Source: DATCYX01 sp963714425 (lineage in GTDB: Bacteria; Chloroflexota; Anaerolineae; Anaerolineales; UBA4823). From it: DNA of 63,840 bases. This document shows, piece by piece, positions 1-9,581 of the stretch. Position 1 is the first letter of the stretch; every line of letters begins with the position of its first letter. The notes below the pieces were generated by a model. It had not been told where the DNA came from. It was given only the letters and a program-made list of their open reading frames with translations, and did not search any database. The translations under genes were made by a program, and so were the position numbers. Location: NCBI GenBank assembly GCA_963714425.1, contig CAVQOI010000002.1, forward strand, positions 1-63,840, given 5' to 3'.

Positions 1-961
1 ATTCGGTGAACCCGCGGATTCTGCTGGCTGTGCTGCAATACCAGAGCGGCTGGCTTAACCGGTCCGAAGAGGAGTTGGGACAGGGCAAGCTCGATTTCCC
101 CATGGGCATCCGCGAGGAATGGCGCAAGGGGCTGTACAGCCAGCTTGCCTGGGCAGCCAATGGCCTCAACCGAGGCTACTACCTGTGGCGCGCCAATGCG
201 GCTGCCAATTGGGTGCTGGGAGATGGCAGTGTGGTGCCCATCGCCGCTACGATTAACGCCGGCACTGCAGGCGTACAGCACATGTTTGCCCCCCTGTACG
301 GGCGGAGCGATTGGGATGCAGCAGCAGGACCCAACGGTGTCTTCTCGTGTATAACGCCGATTTCGGCTACCCGTTCGATTATGCCATTGAGCCCTTGCTG
401 CCGCTCGATGTGCGCCAGCCGCCCATGCAGCTGCCTTTCGAGCAGGGCAGACCCTGGGCTTTCACTGGATGCCCGCATGGCGGCTGGGGCGATGGCTCCG
501 CCTGGGAAAGTTTTCCCATTTTCGCACCGCCATCCGACGAGCTGGGTTGCATCTCTAGCGACGACTGGGTGACTGCGGTGGCAGATGGCTTAATCTTGCG
601 CGCTGAGGATGGAGCAGTCATCCAGGATTTAGACGGGGATGGCTACGAACAGACCGGCTGGGTGATGCTCTACATGCATGTGGAGAGTTGCGAACGGCGC
701 GTGAAGCCTGGCGCCCAGGTGAAAGCTGGAGACCGGCTCGGGCATCCCTCATGCGAAGGGGGCTTCTCGTCCGGAACGCATGTACACATCGCCCGGCGTT
801 ATAATGGAGAATGGATACCCGCTGACCACACCCTGCCCTTTATCCTGGATGGCTGGGTTTCGCGTGGCGCAGGCGCAGAATACGATGGCTTTCTGGATAA
901 AGATGGCCACAAGGTGGAGGCTTATGAAGGCCGCTCGGGCGACAATATTATCCAGCGTTAG
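1..961 (+). pseudogene. M23-like peptidase, copy 1 (partial, frameshifted)
   Basis: Partial: the frame is open to the left edge, so the N-terminus lies outside. The first part (SVNPRILLAVLQYQSGW) matches the middle of the next gene. The reading frame then shifts near 340-350 and continues as a C-terminal M23/LytM-like domain with the GTHVHIAR motif (HxH zinc ligands) and a preceding GDRLGHPSCEGG segment. The family cleaves peptidoglycan cross-links outside the membrane. The Asp that pairs with the first His ligand in copy 2 (ALDFAP) is not visible here (SFPIFAP), so this copy may be inactive or mis-sequenced. The tail overlaps the start of the paralogous copy. Family assignment is good; functional state is unknown. 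Confidence 0.6.
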
Positions 962-2539
962 ATACAGAGCACTGGCGCGCTCTCCTGGCCCTGTCCATTT
1001 CCCTGGCAGGCTGCTCCACGGGGGCTACTTCATACCACCCCGGGCCACCGATACCCCTACCCCTGAAATCGCCGTCTTGCTACAGCCCCCTCCCAGCGCC
1101 ATGCCGCCTGCTGAGGGCGATCCCGGTGCAAGAAGACGACCCGGCGGCGAGCGTGACACCCGTCGTCATGCCCACGCCCACCTTTACACCGCCTGCGGTC
1201 AGTACCGCGCCTCCTGCTGTACTACACCCAGGCAGCCGATACCTTGCAAATGGTCGCCGTGCGCTTTGATGTCAGCCCGGGGGATATTACCTCCCCGGAG
1301 CCGATCCCTGAGAACGCATTGCTGACGCCCAACCAGCTGCTCATCATCCCACACCGCCTGTTCAATACCACCGCCTCACAGCGCATTTTTCCGGATAGCG
1401 AGGTGGTCTACTCGCCTTCAGCGATCGATTTCCGACATCGATGCCTTTGTGAACGAAGCCGGGGGTCACCTGAGCACCTACAAAGGCTGGCTCAAGACCA
1501 CCCAGACGGACACCGGTGCGGAGATCGTCTTGCGCGTGGCGACGGCGAACTCCATCAACCCGCGATTATTGCTGGCTTTGCTGGAATACCATAGCGGCTG
1601 GGTCTATGGCGAACCCGCAGACCTCGAGGACGACCGATTATCCCATGGGTCAAGTACAACGTGAAGCAAAAAGGGCTCTACCGCCAGCTGGTGTGGGCGA
1701 TGAACCACATCTCTATCGGCTATTATTCCTGGCGCGGCGCAAAGGTCGCCTGCTCGAGCTGCACTTCAAGGATGGAGTCACCGCCCGCATGGCACCCAAC
1801 CTGAACGCAGGCAGCGCCGCCCTGCAGTACTACTTCTCGCAGATCTACACTGGCGAGGAATGGCTGCGCGGAATCGACATGGAAACCGGCTTGCCGCCGT
1901 ACGCGCGAATGTTCGGCAGCCCGTGGATGCGCGCCCAGGCAGTGGAACCCCTGTATCCCCCGGATTGGTCGAGCCGCCCTTGTTGCTGCCCTTTGAGATC
2001 AACCGTGTGTGGAGCTACACCGGCGGTCCACACGGCGCCTGGGAACACGACGGCTCGTACGCTGCCCTGGATTTTGCCCCGGCTTCCGCAGCGTCAGGCT
2101 GCTTGGAATCTAAGGCCTGGGTCACGGCCTCCGCAGCTGGATTGGTGGTGCGTTCCGGAATGGCGTGGTGGTGCTCGATCTGGATGGCGACGGGTACGAG
2201 CAGACCGGCTGGGTGGTGCTCTATCTGCACGTCTCCACAGACGGGCGTGCTCCGGTGGGCACCTGGGTGGGCGCTGGCGACCGGCTCGGACACCCCTCCT
2301 GCGAGGGCGGGCAATCCACCGGTACGCACCTGCACATCGCCCGAAAATTCAACGGGGAGTGGATTGCCGCAGATGGACCTATGCCGTTCGTGCTCTCAGG
2401 TTGGAGGGCGATGCCGGCGAGCAAGCCTATAAGGGTAAAACTCACCCGAAATGGCGAGACGATCCCCGCCTGCACCTGCGCCTCCCATGACACGAACATC
2501 ATCCGCACGGACAATGACCCGAATGAGATGGGGGGATAG
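924..2539 (+). pseudogene. LysM / M23-like peptidase lipoprotein, copy 2 (multiply frameshifted)
   Basis: The pieces, read across frames, give a lipoprotein signal (LLALSISLAGCSTGAT, lipobox LAGC), a Thr/Pro-rich linker, a LysM-like stretch (DTLQMVAVRFDVSPGDI), a helical region shared with copy 1 (INPRLLLALLEYHSGW) and a C-terminal M23-like domain with GGPHGAW, ALDFAP and GTHLHIAR, which together supply the H, D and HxH zinc ligands. It is probably an anchored cell-wall hydrolase. At least six frame changes are needed between about 970 and 2165, so the gene is either decayed or badly sequenced. The likely start is ATG 924, inside the end of copy 1. Together the two copies form a tandem duplication. 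Confidence 0.6.
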
Positions 2540-2615
2540 GGCGGCTTTCCAAAACCGCCAATCCTTAACGTTCGGAGACCCGAGCCGTACAATTGGTACG
2601 AGAGACTAAATCATA

Positions 2616-2676
2616 GACACGGATTTTACGGATGTCACGGATTAAATATCCGTTTTCACCCGTCAAATCCGTGTCC
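2616..2676. repeat. Word repeat family A, copy 1 (inverted arms)
   Basis: Imperfect inverted repeat made of GACACGGATTT words on the left and AAATCCGTGTC on the right. It is the main content of the 2540-2807 spacer. Related copies lie near 11643, 15673, 16157 and 27217. Confidence 0.6.
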
Positions 2677-2807
2677 AAAACGCACAGATCAGAGTAAGTT
2701 CTCTGTCAAAACCAGCCAGCGACGCAGTCACCCAATTTTTTCTTAAGCGCCTCGGTCAATGGCGGCAGGATGAATACAGATCGCCCACAACGCCGAAGCG
2801 GGCCATC

Positions 2808-3763
2808 TTAAAGACTCGGCGCTTCGGGGTCCTTATTGATGGCGACAATCACCTTGCTGGTGCGCATGCCCGCTTGGTGCTGGATGGCGCCAGAGATTCC
2901 ACAGGCAATGTACAGATCAGGCGCTACGACCTTGCCGGTCTGGCCGACCTGGTGCTCATAGGGGATGTAACCGGCGTCCACCGCGGCGCGGCTGGCGCCC
3001 ACAGCGGCGCCCAAAACCCCAGCCAGCTCGCCGACCAACATGAAGCCCTGCTGCGCCTTCCAGATCTCGGCCTTCTTCTCATCCAGGCCAGGTGGAGGGG
3101 TAAGCCCTGGATTATTGGATACCCCGCGCCCGCCAGAGACGATCACTGCCGCGTCGGACAGGCTGACGCCACCACTGAACTCGCTATACACGATCACTTT
3201 GCTGGCGATCTCGCTCTCCGGCACTGCTGCATCTACTTTAGTGGGAGTGCCAGAGCGGGATAAATCAGGCAGGGCTGCTGGGAAGGCGCGCGCGTGGTGA
3301 TGATCTGAGGCTTGACATCGCAGACCACCTTGGAGATCAGCTTTCCGGCGTAAACCGGGCGGGTGGTGACCACGCGACCGTTCTCGACTTCCATGGCGGT
3401 GACATCCGGCATTACTCCGGATTTCAGGTCCACGGCGCACATGGCTGATAGCTCACGGCCGCGGGTTGTGGTGGGGAGAAGCAGCACTTCGGGGCCGGCT
3501 TCTTTGACCAGTTTGCTCAACAAGGAGGCGTACGGCTCAGGGCGGAAGTCTGCCAGCGTGGCGTCATCGCTATAAAACACCTGGTCAACGCCGTACTGGA
3601 AAGCCTCTGCCGCCACGGGCTGCGATCCTGCTCCCAAGACTACCGCGGTAACTCCGCCGCCCAGCTTTTCCGCAAGCTTGCGTCCGGCGCCCACGGCCTC
3701 CCAGGAGACAGGGTAGGCGCTGCCTTTGAATTGATCGATGAAGACCCATACTTTGTTGCTCAT
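2808..3763 (-). CDS. etfA: Electron transfer flavoprotein alpha subunit (one frameshift)
   Basis: EtfA carries FAD and passes electrons from acyl-CoA dehydrogenases towards the quinone pool. The N-terminal half (MSNKVWVFIDQFKG, LLLPTTTRGRELSAMCAVDL) and the C-terminal FAD-binding half (SGGRGVSNNPG, GASRAAVDAGYIPYEHQVGQTGKVVAPDLY, split here: GASRAAVDAG, then HQVGQTGKVV, then PDLYIACGISGAIQHQAGM) are both well conserved. They lie in different frames and meet near 3288 in a GC-alternating stretch, so one base is missing or two are extra. Combined length is about 318 residues, normal for the family. The start ATG overlaps the etfB stop in a TAATG arrangement, which implies translational coupling. 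The acyl-CoA dehydrogenase upstream supports the role. Confidence 0.85.
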
Positions 3764-4541
3764 TACAGCACCTTCTCCGCCAGAATTTTATCAGCCAGCG
3801 CTTCGGCAATCTCAGCCGGAGAGCCTCCCGTCACAATCTCGGTCAGTACCTCGCGCGCCGGCGGGTAACCACCTCAGGCCAATGCACCACAGAGGTCGGC
3901 GCAGGGATGCCCAGGTCGGCGAGCGACCAGGTGGGGATGGTGGCGCGAGAAGCTTTGCGGATGCCCATGAAGGATGGGTAGCGCGGCTCAGCAATGTCTT
4001 TGCCAACACTGACAACTGCAGGCAGCTTGGCTTCCACGATCTGGCGACCTTCTTCGGTGGCGCGCCCCACTCGGATGGTGCTGGCTGCTGCATCCAGTGA
4101 TTTCGACCACGGAAACCAGGGAAAGCATCGGCCAGCCTAAGGCGCGTGCGGTTGGGGCGCGGTCACGCCCATATCCCCGTCGATTGCCTGCCTTCCGAAA
4201 ATGGCTGCATTCACATCCCCTACCTTTTAAATCGCAGCTGCCAGAGCGTGGGCGACCGACTGGCTATCTGCTCCTGCCAGAGCTGGATCCGAGATCAAGA
4301 TGGCTTCGCTGGCGCCCATCGCCAGAGCGTGCTTGAGAGCCTCTTTGGAGTTTTCTCCCCCAATCGTCAAGGCGATCACATCGCCGCCCTGAGCTTCCAT
4401 CTGGAGCAAGGCGGTCTCCACGGCGTATTCATCCCAGGGGTTAATCACCAATGGCGCGTCGCCCCAGGTGACCTTTCCGTTTTCCACGACGACCTTGGCC
4501 GCGGAATCCGGAACTTGTTTAACGCAGACAACGATTTTCAA
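3763..4541 (-). pseudogene. etfB: Electron transfer flavoprotein beta subunit, disrupted
   Basis: EtfB pairs with EtfA and binds AMP. The N-terminus (MKIVVCVKQVPDSAAKVV, NPWDEYAVETALL) is typical. After LAAAI there is an in-frame TAA where a Gln or Lys is expected, then GDVNAAIFGRQAIDGDMG continues in the same frame. Later frame changes occur near 4120-4130, 4090-4100 and 3845. The C-terminus PAREVLTEIVTGGSP is recognisable and ends at TAA 3763-3765. The start codon is TTG, chosen because a strong AAGGAGG lies seven bases upstream. Either a true pseudogene or an error-rich stretch: the partner etfA also carries a frameshift, while the neighbouring dehydrogenase is intact. Confidence 0.8.
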
Positions 4542-4649
4542 AGTAACCTCCTTATGATATTGTTTATAAAGAAGCCAGGGGATCAGGAACTAAATATTTG
4601 TTTATCGATAACCCTGGCTTTCTAAATTCTTTGATCCAGAAGGAATCTG

Positions 4650-5861
4650 TCAGGCTTCTTGCCAAAGCTCCGGGTCGTACGCCGGCAGCTCGCATCTTAA
4701 AGACGCATCCGTGCGGTAGCCCAAAGCGTAGCCAGCCTGCATCAATTGGTGGACTTCGCTGGTGCCTTCGTAGATCACCGCACCTTTGGAATTGCGCAGG
4801 TAGCGTTCCACGTCGTATTCATCGCTGTAGCCGTATGCTCCGTGAACTTGTATGGCCTCAGAAGCTGCATCGAAGGAGGCGTCTGTCGCAAACCATTTCG
4901 CTAGCGATGTCTCCCGTGTATTCCGCATCCCCTGGTTCTTCATCCAACCAGCCTGGAGGTATAGCAGCCGGGCCATTTCGTAGGATTGTACCATGCGCGC
5001 AATCTTCTGCTGCACAAGCTGGAACTTGCCAATCTCACGCCCAAAAGCCTTGCGGTCATTGGCATAGCGCACGCTGGCTTCCAGGCTGGCGCGGATCAAC
5101 CCCGTGGCTCCGGCAGCGACCGTGTAGCGACCGTTATCCAGGCAGGACATGGCAATCTTAAAGCCTTCGCCCTCCTCGCCGATGCGGTTTTCTACCGGCA
5201 CAGCCACATCCTGGAAAGCCAGCCATCCCGTAGAGCCGGCGCGCACGCCCAGCTTGCCGTGGATATCGCCAGAGCTAACGCCCGGCGAATCCAGCTCAAC
5301 CAGGAAGGCGGACAGTCCGTCGTGGGGGTCAGGGGCGTCCAGATTGGTGCGCGCCACCACCAGGGAGTGATGCGCTTTAGTCGCCAGGGAGATCCACATC
5401 TTTTCCCCGTTCAGGATATATGCCCCGCCATCGCGCCTGGCAGTGCTGGTGATGCCTGCCACGTCCGAGCCAGCACCCGGCTCGGTGAGACCAAAGCAGG
5501 CGATCTTCTCGCCCCGGGACTGGGGTACCAGGAAGCGTTGCTTTTGTTCTTCGCTGGCCCACTGCAGCAAACCCATACTGTTCAGCCCAACGTGCACCGA
5601 CATAATCACGCGCAGTGTGCTATCAACAACTTCCAGCTCTTCGCAAGCCAGACCCATTGAGATGTAGTCCAACCCTTGCCCACCATAACGCACAGGGAAG
5701 CAGATGCCCAGGATGCCCAGCTCGCCCATGCGCGGCAGGATGAAAGGCGCCATCTCCTGCTTGCGGTCGTATTCTTTGATGATTGGGGCCACTTCTCGCT
5801 GGGCAAACTCCCGCACCATGTGCTGCACCATGCGCTGTTCTTCGCTCAAAGCAAAATTCAT
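4650..5861 (-). CDS. Acyl-CoA dehydrogenase
   Basis: FAD-dependent enzyme that makes the alpha,beta double bond in acyl-CoA thioesters and donates electrons to ETF, encoded just downstream. The 403 residues match the family length. Visible signatures are CFGLTEPGAGSDVAG (FAD/acyl binding), WISLATKAHH, DNGRYTVAAGATG and the catalytic Glu in VIYEGTSEVHQL near the C-terminus. The motif LRVIMSVHVGLN resembles the Arg-containing region of glutaryl-CoA dehydrogenases, so a short-chain or dicarboxylyl substrate is possible, but specificity is not settled by sequence. The order dehydrogenase-etfB-etfA on one strand suggests one transcription unit. Confidence 0.9.
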   Translation of the reverse strand: MNFALSEEQRMVQHMVREFAQREVAPIIKEYDRKQEMAPFILPRMGELGILGICFPVRYGGQGLDYISMGLACEELEVVDSTLRVIMSVHVGLNSMGLLQWASEEQKQRFLVPQSRGEKIACFGLTEPGAGSDVAGITSTARRDGGAYILNGEKMWISLATKAHHSLVVARTNLDAPDPHDGLSAFLVELDSPGVSSGDIHGKLGVRAGSTGWLAFQDVAVPVENRIGEEGEGFKIAMSCLDNGRYTVAAGATGLIRASLEASVRYANDRKAFGREIGKFQLVQQKIARMVQSYEMARLLYLQAGWMKNQGMRNTRETSLAKWFATDASFDAASEAIQVHGAYGYSDEYDVERYLRNSKGAVIYEGTSEVHQLMQAGYALGYRTDASLRCELPAYDPELWQEA

Positions 5862-6052
5862 TTGAATACTCCATTAATAAGCTGTCTTTTCCCGCACAGG
5901 CATGCCTGCAAGTGGTAATACCTTCTGCCTCGTACGGTCACGACAGGTATAGGGTTGACCTGCATTTCAAAGGTATTTGAATCTTCGGCAGGCTCCCCTG
6001 ATTATAGCCAATCCACTCCCGCAGGACAACTGAATTTTGTCATCCATTCAGC

Positions 6053-6058
6053 TATAAT
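6053..6058 (+). promoter_or_regulatory. -10 box placed for a leaderless transcript
   Basis: A consensus TATAAT ends eight bases before GTG 6066, the best start for the TPR protein. There is no ribosome binding site. Transcription would begin at about the start codon. No convincing -35 hexamer at 17 bases was found. Confidence 0.5.
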
Positions 6059-6065
6059 CCATCCT

Positions 6066-7513
6066 GTGAGACGCTCATTCGACGCTGGTATTCTCGTCCG
6101 GCTGCTGATTCCCTTGATACTGATCTCCCTCTCGGGGGTTGCCCCGCGCCCGCACGCCGAGACACGCGCCCTCCACCGGGCGCGGGTCTCTTAAGCCAAC
6201 CAGCATCACCCCAAGCTGCCGCTGATGCTGCACAAGACCTGGCGCAGGTTGCTGAGAGATCACCCTGGCGGACGGATTTATGGGAACCGGCAGGGCGCTT
6301 GGCATTGATGGGCGGTGAGCTGCCGTCTGCAATCGAGCACTTCGAGCGTGCCGCAGCCATGGGAAGCCTTTCTTTGAATGGCCAGATCGCCCTGGGGGAA
6401 GCTTACGCAGGCAGCGGTGACGACCGGATTGCTATTGAAATCTGGGAACGGTCCCTGCAAAGCCAGGAACCTTCGCCCGATCTGCTGACCCGGCTGTTCG
6501 AGGCGTATCGCCGCCTGGAAGACACCCCTGCAGCCATCGATACCCTGCAGAAGCTGGCGGCTCTGCGCCCGGCGGATGCAGCGCTGCGTTACCAGTTGGG
6601 CTTGATGCTTGCCACGCAGCAACCCGATGCTGCCCTGGCGCACCTCACCCAGGCCGCCGAGCTTGACCCGTCTCTGGAAGGTGACACCCAGGTGCTCATC
6701 GATGCCATCCGCTCGGGTAGCTTATCCGGCGAGCCAGCCCAAACCCTGTTTGAAGCTGGGCGCGCCTTAGCTTCACTCGGCGAGTGGCAGCTGAGCGCAG
6801 AAGCCTTCAGCCATGCTACCCGCCTGCGCCCAGACTTTGCCGACGCCTGGGCTTTCTGGGGTGAAGCGCGCCAGCACCTCGTTGAGAACATCTCCCTGCA
6901 GCCTGTGCCGTATGAGCTCGACCGGGCATTGAGGATTGACCCGAATTCACTGAGCGCCAACACCCTCATGGCGCTGTACTGGCGGCGCCAGGGGCGCTTC
7001 GACAGGGCATTGGAATATCTGCGCACGGTCACCGCCCTCTATCCCGAAAACCCCGCCCTGCAGGTGGAGCTGGGGGAAACGCTGGCACTGGAAGGCGAGC
7101 CACAAGCTGCGATGCAAGCCTACCAGCAAGCCGTCGCTCTGGCTCCCCAGGACCCTGCCTACCAGCGCTCGTTAGCCGGGTTTTGCATCCGCAATGAGTA
7201 CGAGGTGCGCCTGACCGGGCTTCCGGCGGCGCGCCGGGCTGTGATCCTAGACCCGCAAGACCCCGAGAACCTGGATACGCTCGGTCAGGTGCTGGTATTG
7301 CTGGGCGATCTGGCAAGCGCAGAGCGAAACTTCCTGCGCGCCATCCAGCTACAAGCGGACCACGCCCCGGCGCACCTGCACCTGGGTCTGGTGTATGCTT
7401 TGCAAGGCGAGCGCCAGCTCGCCTACCAGGAATGGCAGATGGTTCTCTCCCTGGCCCCTGGCACGGCTTACGCCGACCAGACGGAGCGGCTGATAGAGAA
7501 TTACTTCCCCTGA
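6066..7513 (+). CDS. Exported TPR-repeat protein (one frameshift)
   Basis: The N-terminus (MRRSFDAGI, LVRLLIPLILISLSGVAP) is a signal peptide or membrane anchor. The frame then changes near 6170, in a CCC run, and continues through an open region into a long TPR array: WEPAGRLALMGGELPSAIEHF, DLLTRLFEAYRRLEDTP, PADAALRYQLGLMLA, DSLSANTLMALYWRRQGRF-like units (seen as NSLSANTLMALYWRRQGRF), and NLDTLGQVLVLLGDLASAE. TPR arrays are protein-binding scaffolds; no enzyme domain is seen. The conserved array extends upstream of TTG 6299, so that codon is not the true start. It faces rpsA and lies divergent from the acyl-CoA dehydrogenase. Specific function unknown. Confidence 0.75.
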
Positions 7514-7556
7514 TGGCTGGTCCCCAACAATCTCTTCTCTCCCAACAGCCAAGGTG

Positions 7557-7591
7557 AATAAAAACAGCCCCCTTCGCATGGAAAGGGGCTG
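7557..7591 (-). terminator. Rho-independent terminator after rpsA
   Basis: On the minus strand a CAGCCCC/GGGGCTG stem is followed by a TTTTTATT tract. It lies 26 bases past the rpsA stop codon. Confidence 0.75.
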
Positions 7592-7616
7592 CTAATCTCA
7601 GTAGACCGACTGAGGC

Positions 7617-9453
7617 CTATTTCTTCGAGGCCTTTTTTGTAGCGTCTGCTTGAGCGACTTCGGGGACCTCGTCTTCATCGGGGACTTCGGGGGCTGGTTC
7701 TTCAGCCACGACCTCAGGCGCTTCCTCCTCAGCCACGACCTCGGGAGCTTCTTCTTCGGCCACGACCTCAGGCGCTTCCTCTTCAGCCACGACCTCAGGA
7801 GCTTCCTCCTCAGCCACAACCTCGGGAGCTTCTTCTTCGGCCACGACCTCTGGAGCTTCCTCTTCAGCCACAACTTCAGGAGCTTCTTCTTCAGCCACGA
7901 CCTCAGGCGCTTCCTCTTCAGCCACGACCTCTGGCGCTTCTTCCTCAGCCACGACCTCGGGAGCTTCCTCTTCAGCTACGACCTCGGGAACTTCCACTTC
8001 AGTCACGACCTCAGGTGCTGCTTCTTCGGCCACAACTTCAGGCGCTTCCTCTTCAACCACGACCTCGGGAGCTGCTTCATCGGCTGGGACGTCCTGCTCA
8101 GGCATTTCTTCAAGGGCTTCGACTGCAGCCTCAACCGCGGTGATCTCAAGCGTCTCTTCGCTCACAACCTCAACGGCTTTTTCGTCGGTGGGGGTAGCGG
8201 TCTCTCCAGCATCTTCTTTCACATCTTGCACCACTTCCGCCAGATCCATCTTCCAGTCCAGGTCGGAGTAGGCTGGGGAGTTTACCTTGCGCCGGCTCAG
8301 TCCGATGCGCCGCCGTTCGGGGTCAATCTTGATCACCCGCAAGGTGACCACATCGCCTTCCTTGACCACCTCTTTCGGATGGTTGATGCGCTGCTCGCTC
8401 AACTCCGAGATGTGGATCAAGCCCTCCAGCTCTTCGTCCAGGCGGGCAAAGGCGCCAAATTTGGTCAGGTGGGTGATGGTGCCTTCGATAAGCTGTCCTT
8501 CGCGCATGCCCTTGATCTTGCGAATCCAGGGGTCTTCTTGCAGCTGGCGGATAGACAAGCCGATGCGGCGGCGGTCGTGATCGATGCTGATCACCCGCAC
8601 TTCAACTTCCTGGCCTACATGCAGCACCTCGCTTGGATGGTTGATACGCTCCCAGGAGATCTCCGAGAGGTGCACCAGCCCATCTGCTCCGTCGATATTG
8701 ACGAAAGCGCCAAAATCGGCCACACTCGTCACCCGACCATTACGCACATCGCCTTCGTTGAGCTCTTCCAAAAGGCGATCTTTCAACGATTCACGCGTCT
8801 CTTGCAAGGCGGCGCGCTCGGAGAGGATCAGGCGGCGGCGTTCGCGGTCGACCTCGATCACACGCACCTTGATCTCCTCGCCCACCATCTTACCCCAACG
8901 CTGGTCGGGGGTATCGCCAGCGATAGAGGCGCGGCGAAGCAGGCTAATCTGAGAGGCAGGCACGAAGCCGCGCAGCTGGCCCAGGGGCACCAGCAAGCCT
9001 CCCTTGTTATAGCCGATGATCTTGCTGTCGAAGTCATCCCCTTCCTCGAGCATTTCCTCAGCCTCTTGCCAGTCTTTTTCCTCGCGTGCGCGCACGTAGG
9101 AGAGCACCACATTGCCGTTGGAGTCTTCCGGCGTGACCACGAAGACGGGAATCTCCATGCCCACGATAAATTCGGCGCGCTCATCGTCGGGGATCGACTT
9201 CTAGCTCGCGGCCGGAGATGACACCCTCTGATTTGGTGCCTACGCTGACCAGTATCTCATTCTCACCGATGGTGGCGATAAAGCCGGAACGGACTTCTCC
9301 GGCTTTTGGAAGATCGAAATCCAACCCCTGCTCTTCCAATAAGGTTGCCATCGTATTGGTTTCTGCGTGTGGGCGTTCTTCTGGCTTCTTTTCGATCGGC
9401 TGGTTACTTTCGGGCTCCACCCCCTGCCCGGGAAGGGCGTTATTCTGTTCCAT
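7617..9453 (-). CDS. rpsA: 30S ribosomal protein S1 with long repetitive acidic tail (one frameshift)
   Basis: S1 recruits mRNA to the 30S subunit. Four S1/OB domains are visible: EVRSGFIATIGENEILVSVG; then GGLLVPLGQLRGFVPASQ; then SVADFGAFVNIDGADGLVHL; and HLTKFGAFARLDEELEGLIH, each closed by RVIxxDxxRRRxxLS-type strands. The tail from about residue 345 is a run of nine-residue units (VVAEEEAPE) and a basic end, KKASKK. The frame breaks near 9190: EVDPRR-stop should read on as an E-V-I-P-D-D-E-R type sequence, so one extra base lies in GTCGATCC. Because rpsA is essential, a sequencing error is likely. Start ATG 9453 follows GGAG. A promoter and a terminator frame it as a single-gene unit. 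Confidence 0.88.
7686..8070 (-). repeat. 27-bp tandem repeats in the rpsA tail
   Basis: About ten near-identical 27-bp units encode VVAEEEAPE, flanked by degenerate units (VVTEVEVPE, VVVEEEAPE, VVAEEPAPE). The DNA units vary mainly at third positions, so the protein sequence is under selection or was recently amplified. The tail is expected to be disordered and strongly acidic. Confidence 0.85.
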
Positions 9454-9494
9454 AATAAAAGCTTACTCCGGTTGCTGATTTAGATTAGAGGGAC

Positions 9495-9523
9495 ATTATA
9501 AAGGTTAAGAACGAAGTTGGCAA
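9495..9523 (-). promoter_or_regulatory. rpsA promoter
   Basis: On the minus strand TTGCCA (9518-9523) and TATAAT (9495-9500) are separated by 17 bases, about 40 bases upstream of the rpsA start. Confidence 0.6.
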
Positions 9524-9556
9524 CCTTTAGAATTAGGCAAAGAACTTTCCCTCGGG

Positions 9557-9562
9557 TATAAT
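9557..9562 (+). promoter_or_regulatory. chlI -10 box
   Basis: TATAAT 20 bases before ATG 9582; a weak TTAGGC lies 18 bases upstream of it. A GAGGA ribosome site (9571-9575) sits between it and the start. Diverges from the rpsA promoter. Confidence 0.5.
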
Positions 9563-9581
9563 CATATGCCGAGGAAATATC

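Noticed and set aside
7686..8070. Regular 27-bp repeats considered as a CRISPR array
   Set aside because: Contiguous with no spacers and in frame within rpsA.
7650..9221. A 523-codon open frame antisense to rpsA
   Set aside because: It mirrors the rpsA repeats and codon bias; the product is a low-complexity F/S/H/D-rich string with no domain, whereas rpsA is clearly conserved on the other strand.
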